Below, in pieces: positions 46,371 to 55,701 of a stretch of 64,000 bases of DNA; within the stretch, counting starts at the first letter, position 1; every line of letters starts with the position of its first letter. The stretch is from Streptomyces sp. SAT1 (GTDB lineage Bacteria; Actinomycetota; Actinomycetes; Streptomycetales; Streptomycetaceae), in assembly GCF_001654495.1 (NCBI RefSeq), contig NZ_CP015849.1:2432501-2496500 (forward strand). The letters are read 5' to 3'. The position numbers and the translations under genes were made by a program. The notes below the pieces were generated by a model. That model saw nothing but the letters and a program-made list of their open reading frames with translations, did no database searches and had not been told where the DNA came from.

Positions 46371-47222
46371 TTACGCCCCCGCGGCGCCCGCCGCCACCGG
46401 AACGGTCGCCGCCGGGGCGGGCGCCGCGGGCACGGTGATGTCGGGGACGCCGATCTCGGGGATCTGGACGTCGGGGATCTGGAGGTCGGGGACGGCCGCG
46501 ACGGGATCCGTCAGGGCCGGCAGGGTCGAGGCGGTGGCCGCCGGAGCCGTGCCGGAGGTGGCGGGCTGCGTGGACAGGCCGCCGGCCGGCAGGCCGGTGC
46601 CGACCAGCGCGGTGAGCTCCTTGACCAGGCTGTCGGTGGCGGGGAGCACCTGGGTGCTGTCACCGGCGGCGATCGCCTTGAGCAGGCCGTCAAGGGCCTT
46701 GCGCACGGCGGCCAGCGCGTCGCTCGTGGGGTCGGCGGCGCGCGGCGCGGCGACCCGCGGAGTACCAGCGGCGGGCAGCAGGACACCCGTGCTCACAGGG
46801 GCGCCGGGCGCGGCTGGTGCGGCGGGAGCGGCGGCGAAGGGCACCGTGGACGGTGTGGTGGACGTGGCCGCCGAGGGGGCGGTCTGGGCCGTGCCGGCGG
46901 CGACCGCCGCGCCCACCTGGGCCAGGGCGTCCTTCGCCGCGGTGCCGAGCTTCTGGGTGTCGGCGGCCGACAGCACGCCCTGCTCCGGGTCGAGCACGGC
47001 GGTCACCAGATCGCGGACCGGGGCGAGGGCGCCGCCGAGTCCGGCGAGGTTCTGTACCTGGCCGAGCAGTGTGCCGGGGTCGGGGAGCGGGGTCCGCGGC
47101 GCCGCCGCGGGGCCGCTCCCCCGGACCGAGCCGGCCGCCATGGCGGCGGGGCCGCCGATCCCGGCCAGAAGGGCGGCGCAGAGGGCGGTGGAGGCGACAC
47201 GCCGTGCTGGCAGACCACGCAT
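46371..47222 (-). CDS. Secreted Ala/Pro/Thr-rich hypothetical protein
   Basis: A 283-aa protein with a signal peptide (ARRVASTALCAALLAGIGGPAAMA). The mature chain has two short helical blocks (LLGQVQNLAGLGGALAPV and ALAAVRKALDGLLKAIAAGD) separated by an Ala/Pro/Thr linker. Its C-terminus alternates Val, Pro, Ile and Asp (DLQIPDVQIPEIGVPDITV). No enzymatic motif or sorting signal is present. AAAGGAA precedes ATG 47222. Position next to chpF suggests a surface function. Confidence 0.75.
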   Translation of the reverse strand: MRGLPARRVASTALCAALLAGIGGPAAMAAGSVRGSGPAAAPRTPLPDPGTLLGQVQNLAGLGGALAPVRDLVTAVLDPEQGVLSAADTQKLGTAAKDALAQVGAAVAAGTAQTAPSAATSTTPSTVPFAAAPAAPAAPGAPVSTGVLLPAAGTPRVAAPRAADPTSDALAAVRKALDGLLKAIAAGDSTQVLPATDSLVKELTALVGTGLPAGGLSTQPATSGTAPAATASTLPALTDPVAAVPDLQIPDVQIPEIGVPDITVPAAPAPAATVPVAAGAAGA

Positions 47223-47408
47223 GGGGGTTCCTTTCGCTGAGCACCGGATCTGGAGCCCACCGTGGAAGCGCTGGTCGCGGTCCGCAACCGATCATCCACC
47301 CACCGCGTACGCCCGCCCCCTGCCGCCGTGCGACGCCACGCGGTCCCACCTGGCGGGACGCGCATCCGGGGGGCTCCGGCGCGCGCCGTCCGATCGGGGG
47401 AACGGCAC

Positions 47409-47466
47409 GGCCGCCCTCCCGCGGGCGCCCGCACAGCGGTGGGCGCCGGTTCCCGGGAGGGCGGCC
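47409..47466 (-). terminator. Long hairpin terminator of chpF
   Basis: A 13-bp perfect outer stem (GGCCGCCCTCCCG / CGGGAGGGCGGCC) encloses an inner 7-bp stem (GGCGCCC / GGGCGCC). It lies 28 bp beyond the chaplin stop. Confidence 0.7.
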
Positions 47467-47493
47467 GGCCGGAGGAGGTTCGCTGCGCCGGTG

Positions 47494-47733
47494 TCAGCCG
47501 TTGACGCAGGTGTTGCCGAACGCCGGGTTCAGCAGACCGATGACGTTGATGGAGTTGCCGCAGACGTTGACCGGCACGTGCACCGGGACCTGGATCACGT
47601 TGCCCGAGATGACGCCCGGCGAGTGGGCGGCGACGCCGCTCGCACCGCTGTCGGCGGCGGCGATGCCGGCACCGCCGGCGACAGCCGCGGCGGCGGCGGA
47701 GGTAAGGACCAGGCCCTTGGCGATACGCGACAT
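47494..47733 (-). CDS. chpF: Short chaplin (ChpF-like)
   Basis: A 79-aa secreted protein of the short chaplin class. The signal peptide is followed by ADSGASGVAAHSPGVISGN and a single chaplin domain, VIQVPVHVPVNVCGNSINVI and LLNPAFGNTCVNG, with the two conserved Cys. AAGGAG lies ten bases before ATG 47733. The position between the melC region and the polysaccharide cluster matches chpF in S. coelicolor. A BldN-like promoter lies upstream. Confidence 0.92.
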   Translation of the reverse strand: MSRIAKGLVLTSAAAAAVAGGAGIAAADSGASGVAAHSPGVISGNVIQVPVHVPVNVCGNSINVIGLLNPAFGNTCVNG

Positions 47734-47792
47734 GGAAAGGTGCTCCTTGCAGTTGACACACAAACACCCGGGCGGGCTGCCCGGCGCTGGGG

Positions 47793-47821
47793 TCAACGCG
47801 CGGCGCGCCCCCCGAGTTGTG
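47793..47821 (-). promoter_or_regulatory. SigBldN-like promoter of chpF
   Basis: On the minus strand CACAAC (complement of 47816-47821), a 17-bp spacer and CGTTGA (complement of 47793-47798). The -10 is perfect and the -35 matches 4 of 6. It lies 60 bp before the chaplin ATG. Confidence 0.5.
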
Positions 47822-47977
47822 CCGCCAAAAGAGTGATCTCCCGATCGGACCGGCTTCACAGTTCCGACACACTTGCCTGCTTTCGTCGCATAAGTACCTT
47901 TCGCGACTAGAGTTGCGGACCTCTTGCCCCACCCCTTTGTCGGCTTTATCGGCCATCCGAAAGAGGCAACGACGGTC

Positions 47978-49228
47978 ATGCGGCTCCTTCTTCGGCCGCG
48001 GGTCCTGCACCTCACCCAGCCCGTGGACGGCGGGGTCGCGCGCGTCGTGACGGACCTGGTGCGGGCGCAGCTCGCGGACGGCTTCGGCGTGACCGTGGCC
48101 TGCCCGGACGGCGCGGACGGCCCGCTCGGCGGGTATCTCCGGGCGCTCGGCGCGGATGTGCGCCCCTGGAACGCGGCGCGCGCGCCGGGGTGGTCGCTCC
48201 TCGGGGAGGTGCGGCGGCTCACCCGTCTCGTCGACGACGTACGGCCCGATCTGGTGCACGCGCACAGCGCCAAGGCCGGGCTCGCCGGGCGGCTGGCCGT
48301 GCGCGGGCGGATCCCGACCGTGTTCCAGCCGCACGCCTGGTCGTTCGAGGCGGTCGGCGGCGGCACCGCGGCGCTCGCGCGGGCGTGGGAGCGCTGGGGG
48401 GCGCGTTGGGCGGCGCGGGTGGTGTGTGTCAGCGAGGAGGAGCGCGCGACCGGCCTGCGCGCCGGGATCACCGCGCACTGGCACGTCGTCCCGAACGGCG
48501 TCGACCCCGGGCACTTCTCCCCGGCCCCCGGCCCCGTCGACCCCGGGCACTCCTCCCCGGCCCCCGCCGACCCCACCGGCCCCACCGGCCCCACCACCGC
48601 CGGGGACACCTCCCGCGGCCCGCTCGTCGTCTGTGTCGGGCGGCTGTGCCGGCAGAAGGGGCAGGACGTGCTGCTGCGGGCCTGGGGCCCGGTCGCCGAA
48701 CGGGTGCCCGGGGCGCGTCTTGTGCTGGTCGGGGACGGCCCCGACCACGACCGGCTGCGGGACCTGGCCCCGCCCTCCGTGGCGTTCACCGGCGCCGTCG
48801 CCGACCCGCTGCCCTGGTACCGGGCGGCCGACGTGGTGGTGCTGCCGTCCCGGTGGGAGGGCATGGCGCTGGCCCCGCTGGAGGCGATGGCGTGCGCCCG
48901 GCCGGTGGTGGTCGCGGACGTCGGCGGCGCCCGGGAGAGCCTGCCGCCCGCGCTCGCCGCGCGCTGCCTGGTGCCCGCCGGGGACCCGGTGGCGCTGGCC
49001 CGCGCGGTGACCGCCCTGCTGCTCGACGCGCCGCTGCGCGCGGAGCTGGGCCGGCTCGGACGCGCCCATGTGCTGTCCGCGCACGACGTCCGGCGCCGCA
49101 CCGCCGCGGTCACGGCGCTCTACCACGACCTGCTCGCCGCCCGCCCCGGCGCGGCCCGCCCGGCACCGCAGGCGCCGCCGGCCGAGCACGCCGTGCCCTC
49201 CGAGCACAGGGAGTCCACTCACTCGTGA
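47978..49228 (+). CDS. GT4 glycosyltransferase (polysaccharide cluster)
   Basis: A 416-aa glycosyltransferase with a GT-B fold. The N-terminal domain begins VLHLTQPVDGGVARVVTDLV and includes a DLVHAHSAKAGLAGRLA segment. The nucleotide-sugar domain has RLCRQKGQDVLLRAW, VLVGDGPD and the C-terminal ExxxxxxxE element in PSRWEGMALAPLEAMAC. An Ala/Pro/Gly insert near 190-210 is unusual. It transfers a sugar to a lipid-linked intermediate. ATG 47978 is chosen because the earlier in-frame TTG has no Shine-Dalgarno. It overlaps the next gene by GTGA. Confidence 0.9.
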   Translation: MRLLLRPRVLHLTQPVDGGVARVVTDLVRAQLADGFGVTVACPDGADGPLGGYLRALGADVRPWNAARAPGWSLLGEVRRLTRLVDDVRPDLVHAHSAKAGLAGRLAVRGRIPTVFQPHAWSFEAVGGGTAALARAWERWGARWAARVVCVSEEERATGLRAGITAHWHVVPNGVDPGHFSPAPGPVDPGHSSPAPADPTGPTGPTTAGDTSRGPLVVCVGRLCRQKGQDVLLRAWGPVAERVPGARLVLVGDGPDHDRLRDLAPPSVAFTGAVADPLPWYRAADVVVLPSRWEGMALAPLEAMACARPVVVADVGGARESLPPALAARCLVPAGDPVALARAVTALLLDAPLRAELGRLGRAHVLSAHDVRRRTAAVTALYHDLLAARPGAARPAPQAPPAEHAVPSEHRESTHS

Positions 49229-50676
49229 CCGCGGAAAGCACCGTCCCCCCGCCCGGTCTGGCCCCCGGCCTGCCGCCACGCGACCACGCAGGCACGGCCG
49301 TCCCGGTCCGCGGGCCGCGCCGCCAGGCACCCGGGTTCCGTTTCCCGGCCCGCCGCCGGCGTCCCCCGGTACCGGCGGGCGCGCCGCTGCCGCTGCTCCT
49401 CGCGGACGGTGCCGCCGCCCTGCTGGGCGCCGCCGCCGCGTTCGCCGGGGCCGAGCACCGGCCGCTGCTCGTCGCCCTGCTCGTGGCCGCCACCCTGCTG
49501 CTGCGCCCGCAGCCGCCCGCGCCGCCGGTCCCGGCGGTCCTGGACGAACTGCCCGCCGTGTGCGGCCGGATCGCGGTGTCCTGGCTGGCGCTGGCCGCGC
49601 TGGTGGCGGCGTACCGGCCGGAGCACGCGCTGACCGCGGCCACCCTGCTGGCCGGGTGCGCGCTCCAGGCGGCGGTGGGCTGCGCGCTGCGCGGCGCGGT
49701 GCACGCCCGGCGGCGCGCCGCGCTGCTGCGGCGTCCGCGCGCCACCCTGGTGATCGGCCCGGAGGCGACCGCCCAGCGGGTGGCCGCCGCCCTGCTGCGG
49801 CACCCGCGGTGCGGGATGCGGCCGGTCGGGGTCGTCGCCGAGCGCCCCCGGGGCGGCTCGGACGGGCTGCCGGTGCTGACCTGCGGCGAGGACGTCGAGC
49901 GGGCGGTCGTGCAGAACGGGGTGCGGGCGGTGCTCGCCGTCCACCCGTGCGTACGGGCCGAACAGGGGCCGCTGCTGCGGGCGCTGGCCGAGTCGGGCTG
50001 CGCGGTGTGGGAGGTCGACGCGGACTCGCCGTCGTACGCCTCCAAGCAGCGGCTGGCCGGGTTCTCCTGCCGGCGGCTCTCGATGGCGCCCGCGCGGCGC
50101 GGCAGCGCGGGCAAGCGGGCGCTGGACGTGCTGGTCTCCGGGCTCCTGCTGCTGCTCGCCGGGCCGCTGCTGCTGGGCTGCGCGGTGCTGCTGCGGCTGG
50201 CCGACGGGCCGGGCGTGATCTTCCGGCAGGAGCGCATCGGCCGGGACGGCAGGCCCTTCACCCTGCTGAAGTTCCGTACCCACCGGCCCGCCGACGCGCA
50301 CGAGTCGGCCACCCGCTGGAGCGTCGCGGGCGAGCGGGAGATGCGGCCGTTCTGCCGGATGCTGCGGCGCACCTCGCTCGACGAGCTGCCGCAGCTGTGG
50401 AACGTGCTGCGCGGCGACATGAGCCTGGTCGGCCCGCGCCCCGAGCGCCCGTACTTCGCGCTCCGGTTCAGCCAGGACCACCCCGGCTACGCGGCCCGCC
50501 ACCGGATGCGCACCGGCATCACCGGGCTCGCCCAGGTGCACGGGCTGCGCGGGGACACCTCGATCGAGGACCGGGCCCGCTTCGACAACGCCTACATCGA
50601 CAACTGGTCGCTGTGGCAGGACGTCTGCATCCTGCTGCGCACCGCGGTCGCGCTGGTGCGGCCGACGGGGAGCTGA
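49225..50676 (+). CDS. Polyprenyl-phosphate sugar-1-phosphate transferase (exopolysaccharide initiation)
   Basis: A 483-aa initiating glycosylphosphotransferase. Four N-terminal helices (about 60-165) and a nucleotide-binding-like domain with VIGPEATAQRV precede a single helix (VLVSGLLLLLAGPLLLGCAVLL). The catalytic bacterial-transferase domain follows: GPGVIFRQERIGRDGRPFTLLKFRT, RRTSLDELPQLWNVLRGDMS and VGPRPERPYF. It loads the first sugar phosphate onto undecaprenyl phosphate, so this cluster makes a lipid-carrier-linked polymer. GTG 49225 overlaps the upstream stop. Confidence 0.93.
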   Translation: MTAESTVPPPGLAPGLPPRDHAGTAVPVRGPRRQAPGFRFPARRRRPPVPAGAPLPLLLADGAAALLGAAAAFAGAEHRPLLVALLVAATLLLRPQPPAPPVPAVLDELPAVCGRIAVSWLALAALVAAYRPEHALTAATLLAGCALQAAVGCALRGAVHARRRAALLRRPRATLVIGPEATAQRVAAALLRHPRCGMRPVGVVAERPRGGSDGLPVLTCGEDVERAVVQNGVRAVLAVHPCVRAEQGPLLRALAESGCAVWEVDADSPSYASKQRLAGFSCRRLSMAPARRGSAGKRALDVLVSGLLLLLAGPLLLGCAVLLRLADGPGVIFRQERIGRDGRPFTLLKFRTHRPADAHESATRWSVAGEREMRPFCRMLRRTSLDELPQLWNVLRGDMSLVGPRPERPYFALRFSQDHPGYAARHRMRTGITGLAQVHGLRGDTSIEDRARFDNAYIDNWSLWQDVCILLRTAVALVRPTGS

Positions 50677-50681
50677 CCGAC

Positions 50682-52064
50682 GTGTCCCAGGCCGCCCTGC
50701 CCGAGCCGGCGCACCGCGCCACCGAGGCCGCCCCGCCGCCCGCGCGGCGCGCCGGGCCGGTGGTCCGGCGGGTGCCGTACGGTCCGGTGCTGCCCGTGCT
50801 GGCGGTCCTCGCGGCGCTCGCCGTGCCGGTGGCGCCGGGCGGCGCGGGCGGCGCGGGTCCGGCCGACGTGGTCTCCGGGCTGCTGGTGCTGTGCTGCGCG
50901 CTGCGGCTGCTGCGCGCGCGGCGGCGCCCGCTGACCCCGGTGGCCGCCGTGGTGCTGGGGCTGCCGGTGGCGGGCTTCGCCCTGGCGGCGCTGACCGCGC
51001 TGGCCGTGTCTCCCGCGCCCGCCGTGTGCGCGGGGCTCGCCCGGTATCTCCAGGTGTTCGTGCTGGTCCCGGCGGCCGTGCTGCTGCTGGTCCGGGACCG
51101 CGCCGACTTCCGGGTGGCGGCCTGGGCGTTCGTGGGCCTCGCGCTGTTCCAGGGCGCCGTGGGCACGCACCAGTACCTCACCGGGACCGGCGCCTCCTAC
51201 CAGGGCGCGCCGGTCCGGGCCGTCGGCACCTTCGGTGCCGGGGACGTGATGGGCATGGCCACGGCGGTCGCCCTGGGCCTGGTGTGCGCGGCCGGTCTCG
51301 CGCTCGGCCGGGACACGCGCGCGCGGGAGCGGGCGGTGGCCGCCGGATGCGCGGCGGTGCTGCTCGTGCCGCTGGCGCTCTCCTTCAGCCGGGGCGCCTG
51401 GATCGCCACGGCCGTGACCTGTGCGGCGCAACTGCTGCTGGCCGGGGTGCGGCGCGCGCTGACGGCGGGCGCGGTGCTGGCCGCGGCGGCGGTGGTCCTG
51501 GTGGGCGGCCTCGGCGTCGGGACGGCCCTGCTGGCGGAGCGGTTCGACAGCATCACCCGGGTCGCCGACGCCCCGGACCAGTCCGTACGCGACCGCTACG
51601 CGCTCTGGAGCGCCGCGGTCGGCAGCTGGCGCGAACATCCGGTGACGGGAGTCGGGTTGAAGAACTTTCCGCAGGTACGCGACGGGCACGCCCCGCTGTC
51701 CCTGTCCGCGGCGAGCGACACCGGGGGCGCGGGCGCCGCGTTCCGGCGGCAGCCGCTGCTGTCGCCGCACGACATGTATCTCCTGGTCCTCAGCGAGCAG
51801 GGCCTGGCCGGGCTGACCGCGGTCGCCGGGAGCTGGCTCGCGCTGCTGGTGTGCGCGCTGCGCGGGCTGCGGCGGGAGCGGCCCGCGCGGGCGGGCGGCC
51901 CCGCCTGCGGGCTCATCGCCTGCGGGCTGCTGCTCTGGCAGCTCGTCGACTTCGCCTACGGCGACATCGGCGGCCCCTCCACGGTGCTGACCGCACTGTC
52001 CATCGGGCTGGTGGCGTGGTGGGCGACGGTCGCGGAGCCGGGTCCGGGAGGTGTCGCGCGATGA
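50682..52064 (+). CDS. Wzy/O-antigen ligase-like polymerase
   Basis: A 460-aa integral membrane protein with about ten helices. The long periplasmic loop typical of Wzy_C contains SFSRGAWIATAV, RFDSITRVADAPDQSVRDRYALW and WREHPVTGVGLKNF. GTG 50682 has GGGGAG upstream. It would polymerise repeat units on the outer face of the membrane after flipping. The stop overlaps the flippase start (ATGA). Confidence 0.88.
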   Translation: MSQAALPEPAHRATEAAPPPARRAGPVVRRVPYGPVLPVLAVLAALAVPVAPGGAGGAGPADVVSGLLVLCCALRLLRARRRPLTPVAAVVLGLPVAGFALAALTALAVSPAPAVCAGLARYLQVFVLVPAAVLLLVRDRADFRVAAWAFVGLALFQGAVGTHQYLTGTGASYQGAPVRAVGTFGAGDVMGMATAVALGLVCAAGLALGRDTRARERAVAAGCAAVLLVPLALSFSRGAWIATAVTCAAQLLLAGVRRALTAGAVLAAAAVVLVGGLGVGTALLAERFDSITRVADAPDQSVRDRYALWSAAVGSWREHPVTGVGLKNFPQVRDGHAPLSLSAASDTGGAGAAFRRQPLLSPHDMYLLVLSEQGLAGLTAVAGSWLALLVCALRGLRRERPARAGGPACGLIACGLLLWQLVDFAYGDIGGPSTVLTALSIGLVAWWATVAEPGPGGVAR

Positions 52065-53758
52065 CGGTGACGCCCCCTCCCCTGCCGCCGCGCTCCGGCC
52101 CTCCGGGCGGCGACGGCACGGCGACCGTGCCGCCCGCGCGCGGCGCGGCGACCGCCGCCGGCACCGTCCGCGCGCTCCCGGCCCCGGTCTCCGCATCCCG
52201 GGGCTTCCTGGCCCGCGCCACGCTGGTCACCGCCGTGCTGTCGGTGGCGGGCTCGCTGCTCGGCCTGGTCCGGGACCAGTCGCTGGCCCGGCTGTTCGGT
52301 GCCGGGTCCGACACGGACGCCTTCCTGGTCGCCTGGACCGTGCCGGAGTTCGCCGCGACCCTGCTCATCGAGGACGGGCTGGCGTTCGCGCTGGTCCCGG
52401 CGTTCAGCGCGGCGCTGGCCCGGCGGGCGCGCGGCGGCGCGGGCGACCCGGTGCGCTCCCTGGTCACCGGCACGCTGCCCCGGCTGGCCTTCGCGTGCGC
52501 CGCGGTGTGCGCGCTGGCCGTCGGCGCCGCCCCGCAGCTCGTCCAGGCGCTGGCGCCGGGCCTGCCCGACCCGCGGCTGGCCGCCGACTGCACCCGGCTG
52601 ACGGCGACCTGCGTGCTCAGCTTCGGACTCGCCGGGTACTGCAGCGCCGTACTGCGGGCGCACGGCCGCTATGTGGCGCCCGCCTCGATCTACCTGGCCT
52701 ACAACACCGGTGTGGTCGCCGCGATGTTCCTGCTGGGCGGCGCCTGGGGGGTGCGCTCGGCGGCGGCCGGGGTCGCGGTGGGCGGCTGTCTGATGGTGGC
52801 GGTCCAGGTGCCCGCCCTGTGGCAGCAGTTGCGCACCGGCGTACGCCCCGGCCCCCGCACGGGCGCCCCGGGCGCCGCCGCGCACCCCATGGACTTCGCG
52901 GTCATCGCCACGGTGCTGCTGTTCGCGCTGTGCCGCCAGTCGCAGGTGCTCATCGAGCGGTTCCTCGCCTCGCCGCTGCCCGCCGGGGCCATCTCGCACC
53001 TGAACTACGCGCAGAAGGTGGCCCAGATCCCGATGACGCTGTCGCTGATGCTGTGCACCGTCACCTTCCCGGTGGTGGCACGGGCGCTCGCCGACGGCGA
53101 CACCGTACGGGCCCGCGACCGCGTGGAACGCGACCTGGCGCTGGTCTCCTGCCTGGTGCTGCTGGGCGCGGCGGCGGTGATCGCCTGCGCCCCGCAGATC
53201 ATCCAGCTCCTCTTCCAGCGCGGCGCGTTCACGGCGGACGACACCGCCGCGACGGCCGGTGTCATGCGCGTGTACGCGCTCGGGCTGCTCGGCCAGGCGC
53301 TGGTGGGCGCCCTGGTCCGCACGTACTTCTCCGGCGGGCGGCCCGCCTGGTACCCGGTGGCCGCGATGGCGGCGGGCATCGTGGCGACCTCCTGGACCGG
53401 CGCGGCGGCCGTCGGCCCCTGGGGCGTGACGGGCATCGCCGCGGCCAACGCCGCCGGCATCACCGTCACGGCCGCGCTGCTGCTGGCCGGCACCGGCCGG
53501 TGCGGGGTGCCGCTGCGGGTGCGGCGGGTGCTGGCGGAGACGAGCCGGCCGCTGCGCGCCGCGGTGGTCGCCACCGCGGCCGGGGCGTGCGCGGCGGCCC
53601 TGCCCGGCTCGGCGGCGGCGGGCCTGGCCGCCGGGGCGCTGACCGTCACCGCCGTCCACGTCCTGCTCGCCCGTGCACTCGGCGCCGAGGGCGTCGAACC
53701 CGTGTTCCGCTCCCTGCGCTCCGTCACCCGAAGGGTCCGGCATGGCCTCTCCCGCTGA
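52061..53758 (+). CDS. MurJ/MviN-like lipid-linked oligosaccharide flippase
   Basis: A 565-aa membrane protein of the MOP superfamily. The MurJ/MviN signature lies at the N-terminus: LGLVRDQSLARLFGAGSDTDAFLVAW and then DGLAFALVPAF. About fourteen helices follow, with QSQVLIERFLASPLP and LNYAQKVAQIPMTL. A second MurJ-type protein outside the essential division cluster, inside a polysaccharide operon, implies a Wzx-type role. ATG 52061 overlaps the polymerase stop, and its 3' end overlaps the deacetylase gene by 17 bp. Confidence 0.9.
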   Translation: MTVTPPPLPPRSGPPGGDGTATVPPARGAATAAGTVRALPAPVSASRGFLARATLVTAVLSVAGSLLGLVRDQSLARLFGAGSDTDAFLVAWTVPEFAATLLIEDGLAFALVPAFSAALARRARGGAGDPVRSLVTGTLPRLAFACAAVCALAVGAAPQLVQALAPGLPDPRLAADCTRLTATCVLSFGLAGYCSAVLRAHGRYVAPASIYLAYNTGVVAAMFLLGGAWGVRSAAAGVAVGGCLMVAVQVPALWQQLRTGVRPGPRTGAPGAAAHPMDFAVIATVLLFALCRQSQVLIERFLASPLPAGAISHLNYAQKVAQIPMTLSLMLCTVTFPVVARALADGDTVRARDRVERDLALVSCLVLLGAAAVIACAPQIIQLLFQRGAFTADDTAATAGVMRVYALGLLGQALVGALVRTYFSGGRPAWYPVAAMAAGIVATSWTGAAAVGPWGVTGIAAANAAGITVTAALLLAGTGRCGVPLRVRRVLAETSRPLRAAVVATAAGACAAALPGSAAAGLAAGALTVTAVHVLLARALGAEGVEPVFRSLRSVTRRVRHGLSR

Positions 53759-54515
53759 CACCGTCCCGCTCACCGGCATCGCCGAGCCCACCGGGCGCCT
53801 CCCCGGGCCCTTCCCCTGGGTGGCGATGTACCACTCGGTGGGCGACCGCTCGCCCGACCCGTACCGCGTCACCGTGACGCCCGAGCGGCTCGCCGCGCAG
53901 CTGCGCTGGCTGCGGCGGCGCGGGCTGCGCGGGGTGTCCGTACGGGAACTGCTGGCCGCCCGCGCGGCGGGCGGTGGGCAGGGCCTGGTCGGGCTCACCT
54001 TCGACGACGGCTACGCCGACTTCGTCACCGCCGCGCTGCCGCTGCTGCACCGGCACGCCTGCGGCGCCACGCTGTTCGTGCTGCCCGGCCGGCTCGGCGG
54101 GCACAACGCCTGGGACCCGCGCGGCCCGCGCAAGCCGCTGCTGAGCGCCGACGGCATCCGGCACGCGGCGGCCGAGGGCGTGGAGATCGGCTCGCACGGG
54201 CTCACCCACACCGACCTCACCCGCGCCGACGACGATGTCCTCGCCGCCGAGGCCGGCACCAGCCGGGCGCTCCTGGAAGAGCTGACCGGCGCGCCCGTGG
54301 ACGGCTTCTGCTACCCCTACGGCGCGGTGGACGCCCGGGTGCTGGCCGCCGTGCGCGAGGCCGGGTACCGGTACGCCTGCGCCGTCGCGCCCGGCCCGCT
54401 GACCGGCCCGTACGCGCTGCCCCGGCTGCACATCGGGCAGCGGGACACGGCCTGGCGGCTGCACCTCAAGCACCGGCTGCACCCGCTGCGCCGCCGCCCC
54501 GTGAAGGGCGTGTGA
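53742..54515 (+). CDS. Polysaccharide deacetylase (NodB domain, CE4)
   Basis: A 257-aa NodB/CE4 protein. The core is VAMYHSVGDRSPDP, GLTFDDGYADFVTAALPLL with the catalytic Asp pair, IGSHGLTHTDLT with the metal-binding His pair, and FCYPYGAVD. There is no clear signal peptide; a hydrophobic block is absent at the N-terminus, so it may be cytoplasmic or use another route. It removes N-acetyl groups from a GlcNAc- or GalNAc-containing polymer, which would make the product cationic. GAAGGG precedes ATG 53742. Confidence 0.9.
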   Translation: MASPADTVPLTGIAEPTGRLPGPFPWVAMYHSVGDRSPDPYRVTVTPERLAAQLRWLRRRGLRGVSVRELLAARAAGGGQGLVGLTFDDGYADFVTAALPLLHRHACGATLFVLPGRLGGHNAWDPRGPRKPLLSADGIRHAAAEGVEIGSHGLTHTDLTRADDDVLAAEAGTSRALLEELTGAPVDGFCYPYGAVDARVLAAVREAGYRYACAVAPGPLTGPYALPRLHIGQRDTAWRLHLKHRLHPLRRRPVKGV

Positions 54516-54516
54516 G

Positions 54517-55701
54517 ATGCGCGAGCTGCGGGTCCTGCACATCATCACCGGCCTCGGCGTGGGCGGCGCGGAGCAGCAGTTGCGGCTGCTGCTGCGCCAT
54601 CTGCCCGTCTCCTGCGACGTGGTGACGCTCACCCGGCCCGGCGCGGTCGCCGCCGGGCTGAGCGCCGACGGCGTCCGCGTCGTCCACCTCGGCATGGGCG
54701 GCAACCGCGACCTGTCCGCGCTGCCGCGCCTGGTCCGGGTGATCCGCGCGGGCCGCTACGACCTCGTGCACACCCACCTGTACCGGGCCTGCCTGTACGG
54801 CAGGATCGCCGCCCGGCTGGCCGGTGTCCGCGCGGTCGTCGCCACCGAGCACTCCCTCGGCGAAGGGCAGCTGGAGGGGCGCCCGCTGACGGCGGGGGTG
54901 CGCGCGCTGTACCTGGCCGGGGAACGGCTCGGCTCCACCACGGTGGCCGTCTCCGCCACGGTGGCCGACCGGCTCCAGCGCTGGGGCGTGCCCGCGCCGC
55001 GCATCGAGGTCGTCCCCAACGGCATCGACCTGGACCGCTTCCGCTTCGACGCGGCCCGGCGCGCCGCCACCCGCCGCCGTCTGGGCCTGCCCGAGGACGC
55101 GTACGTGATCGGCGGCATCGGACGGCTGGCCGCGGGCAAGCGCTTCGACGTCGTGGTCCGCGCCCTGGCCCGGCTGCCCCGTGACCACTGGCTGCTGCTG
55201 GTGGGCGGCGGCCCCGAGGAGAGCGTGCTGCGCCGCACCGCCCATGAGGCGGGGGTCGCCGACCGGGTGCTGTTCGCCGGGGAGCGGCCCTGCGCGCCGG
55301 ACGGCTCGGCGGGCCCCGATCTGCCCGCGCTGGCCGCCGCGATGGACGTGCTCGCCTCGCCGTCCCCGCAGGAGGCGTTCGGTCTCGCGGTCGTGGAGGC
55401 GCTGGCCGCCGGGCTGCCCGTGCTGTACGCCTCCTGCCCGGCCGTGGAGGACCTGCCCGCGCACGCCGCCGCGGGCGCCCGGCGCGTCCGGGGCGGCCCC
55501 GAGGCGTACGCCCGCGCGATCACCGAGGTACGCGCCCAGGGCCCGCTCCCCCGTACGCCCCCGGACGCGGCCCGCCACTACAGCATCGCCCGCACCGCCG
55601 CCCGACTCCTGGACGTGTACACGGCCACCCTGTCCGCCACCGCGCCCCGGCCCCCGGGCCGCCCCGCCCCGATCCCACCCCAGGAAGCGACCACCCCATG
55701 A
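54517..55701 (+). CDS. GT4 glycosyltransferase, second
   Basis: A 394-aa GT-B enzyme. It begins LRVLHIITGLGVGGAEQQLR, with LVHTHLYRACLYGRIAARL, VVPNGIDLDRFRFD and IGRLAAGKRFDVVVRALARL. The C-terminal donor site is SPSPQEAFGLAVVEALAAGL. It begins 1 bp after the deacetylase stop and overlaps the next gene (ATGA). Sequence style and length are those of exopolysaccharide pathway transferases. The sugar is not known. Confidence 0.9.
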   Translation: MRELRVLHIITGLGVGGAEQQLRLLLRHLPVSCDVVTLTRPGAVAAGLSADGVRVVHLGMGGNRDLSALPRLVRVIRAGRYDLVHTHLYRACLYGRIAARLAGVRAVVATEHSLGEGQLEGRPLTAGVRALYLAGERLGSTTVAVSATVADRLQRWGVPAPRIEVVPNGIDLDRFRFDAARRAATRRRLGLPEDAYVIGGIGRLAAGKRFDVVVRALARLPRDHWLLLVGGGPEESVLRRTAHEAGVADRVLFAGERPCAPDGSAGPDLPALAAAMDVLASPSPQEAFGLAVVEALAAGLPVLYASCPAVEDLPAHAAAGARRVRGGPEAYARAITEVRAQGPLPRTPPDAARHYSIARTAARLLDVYTATLSATAPRPPGRPAPIPPQEATTP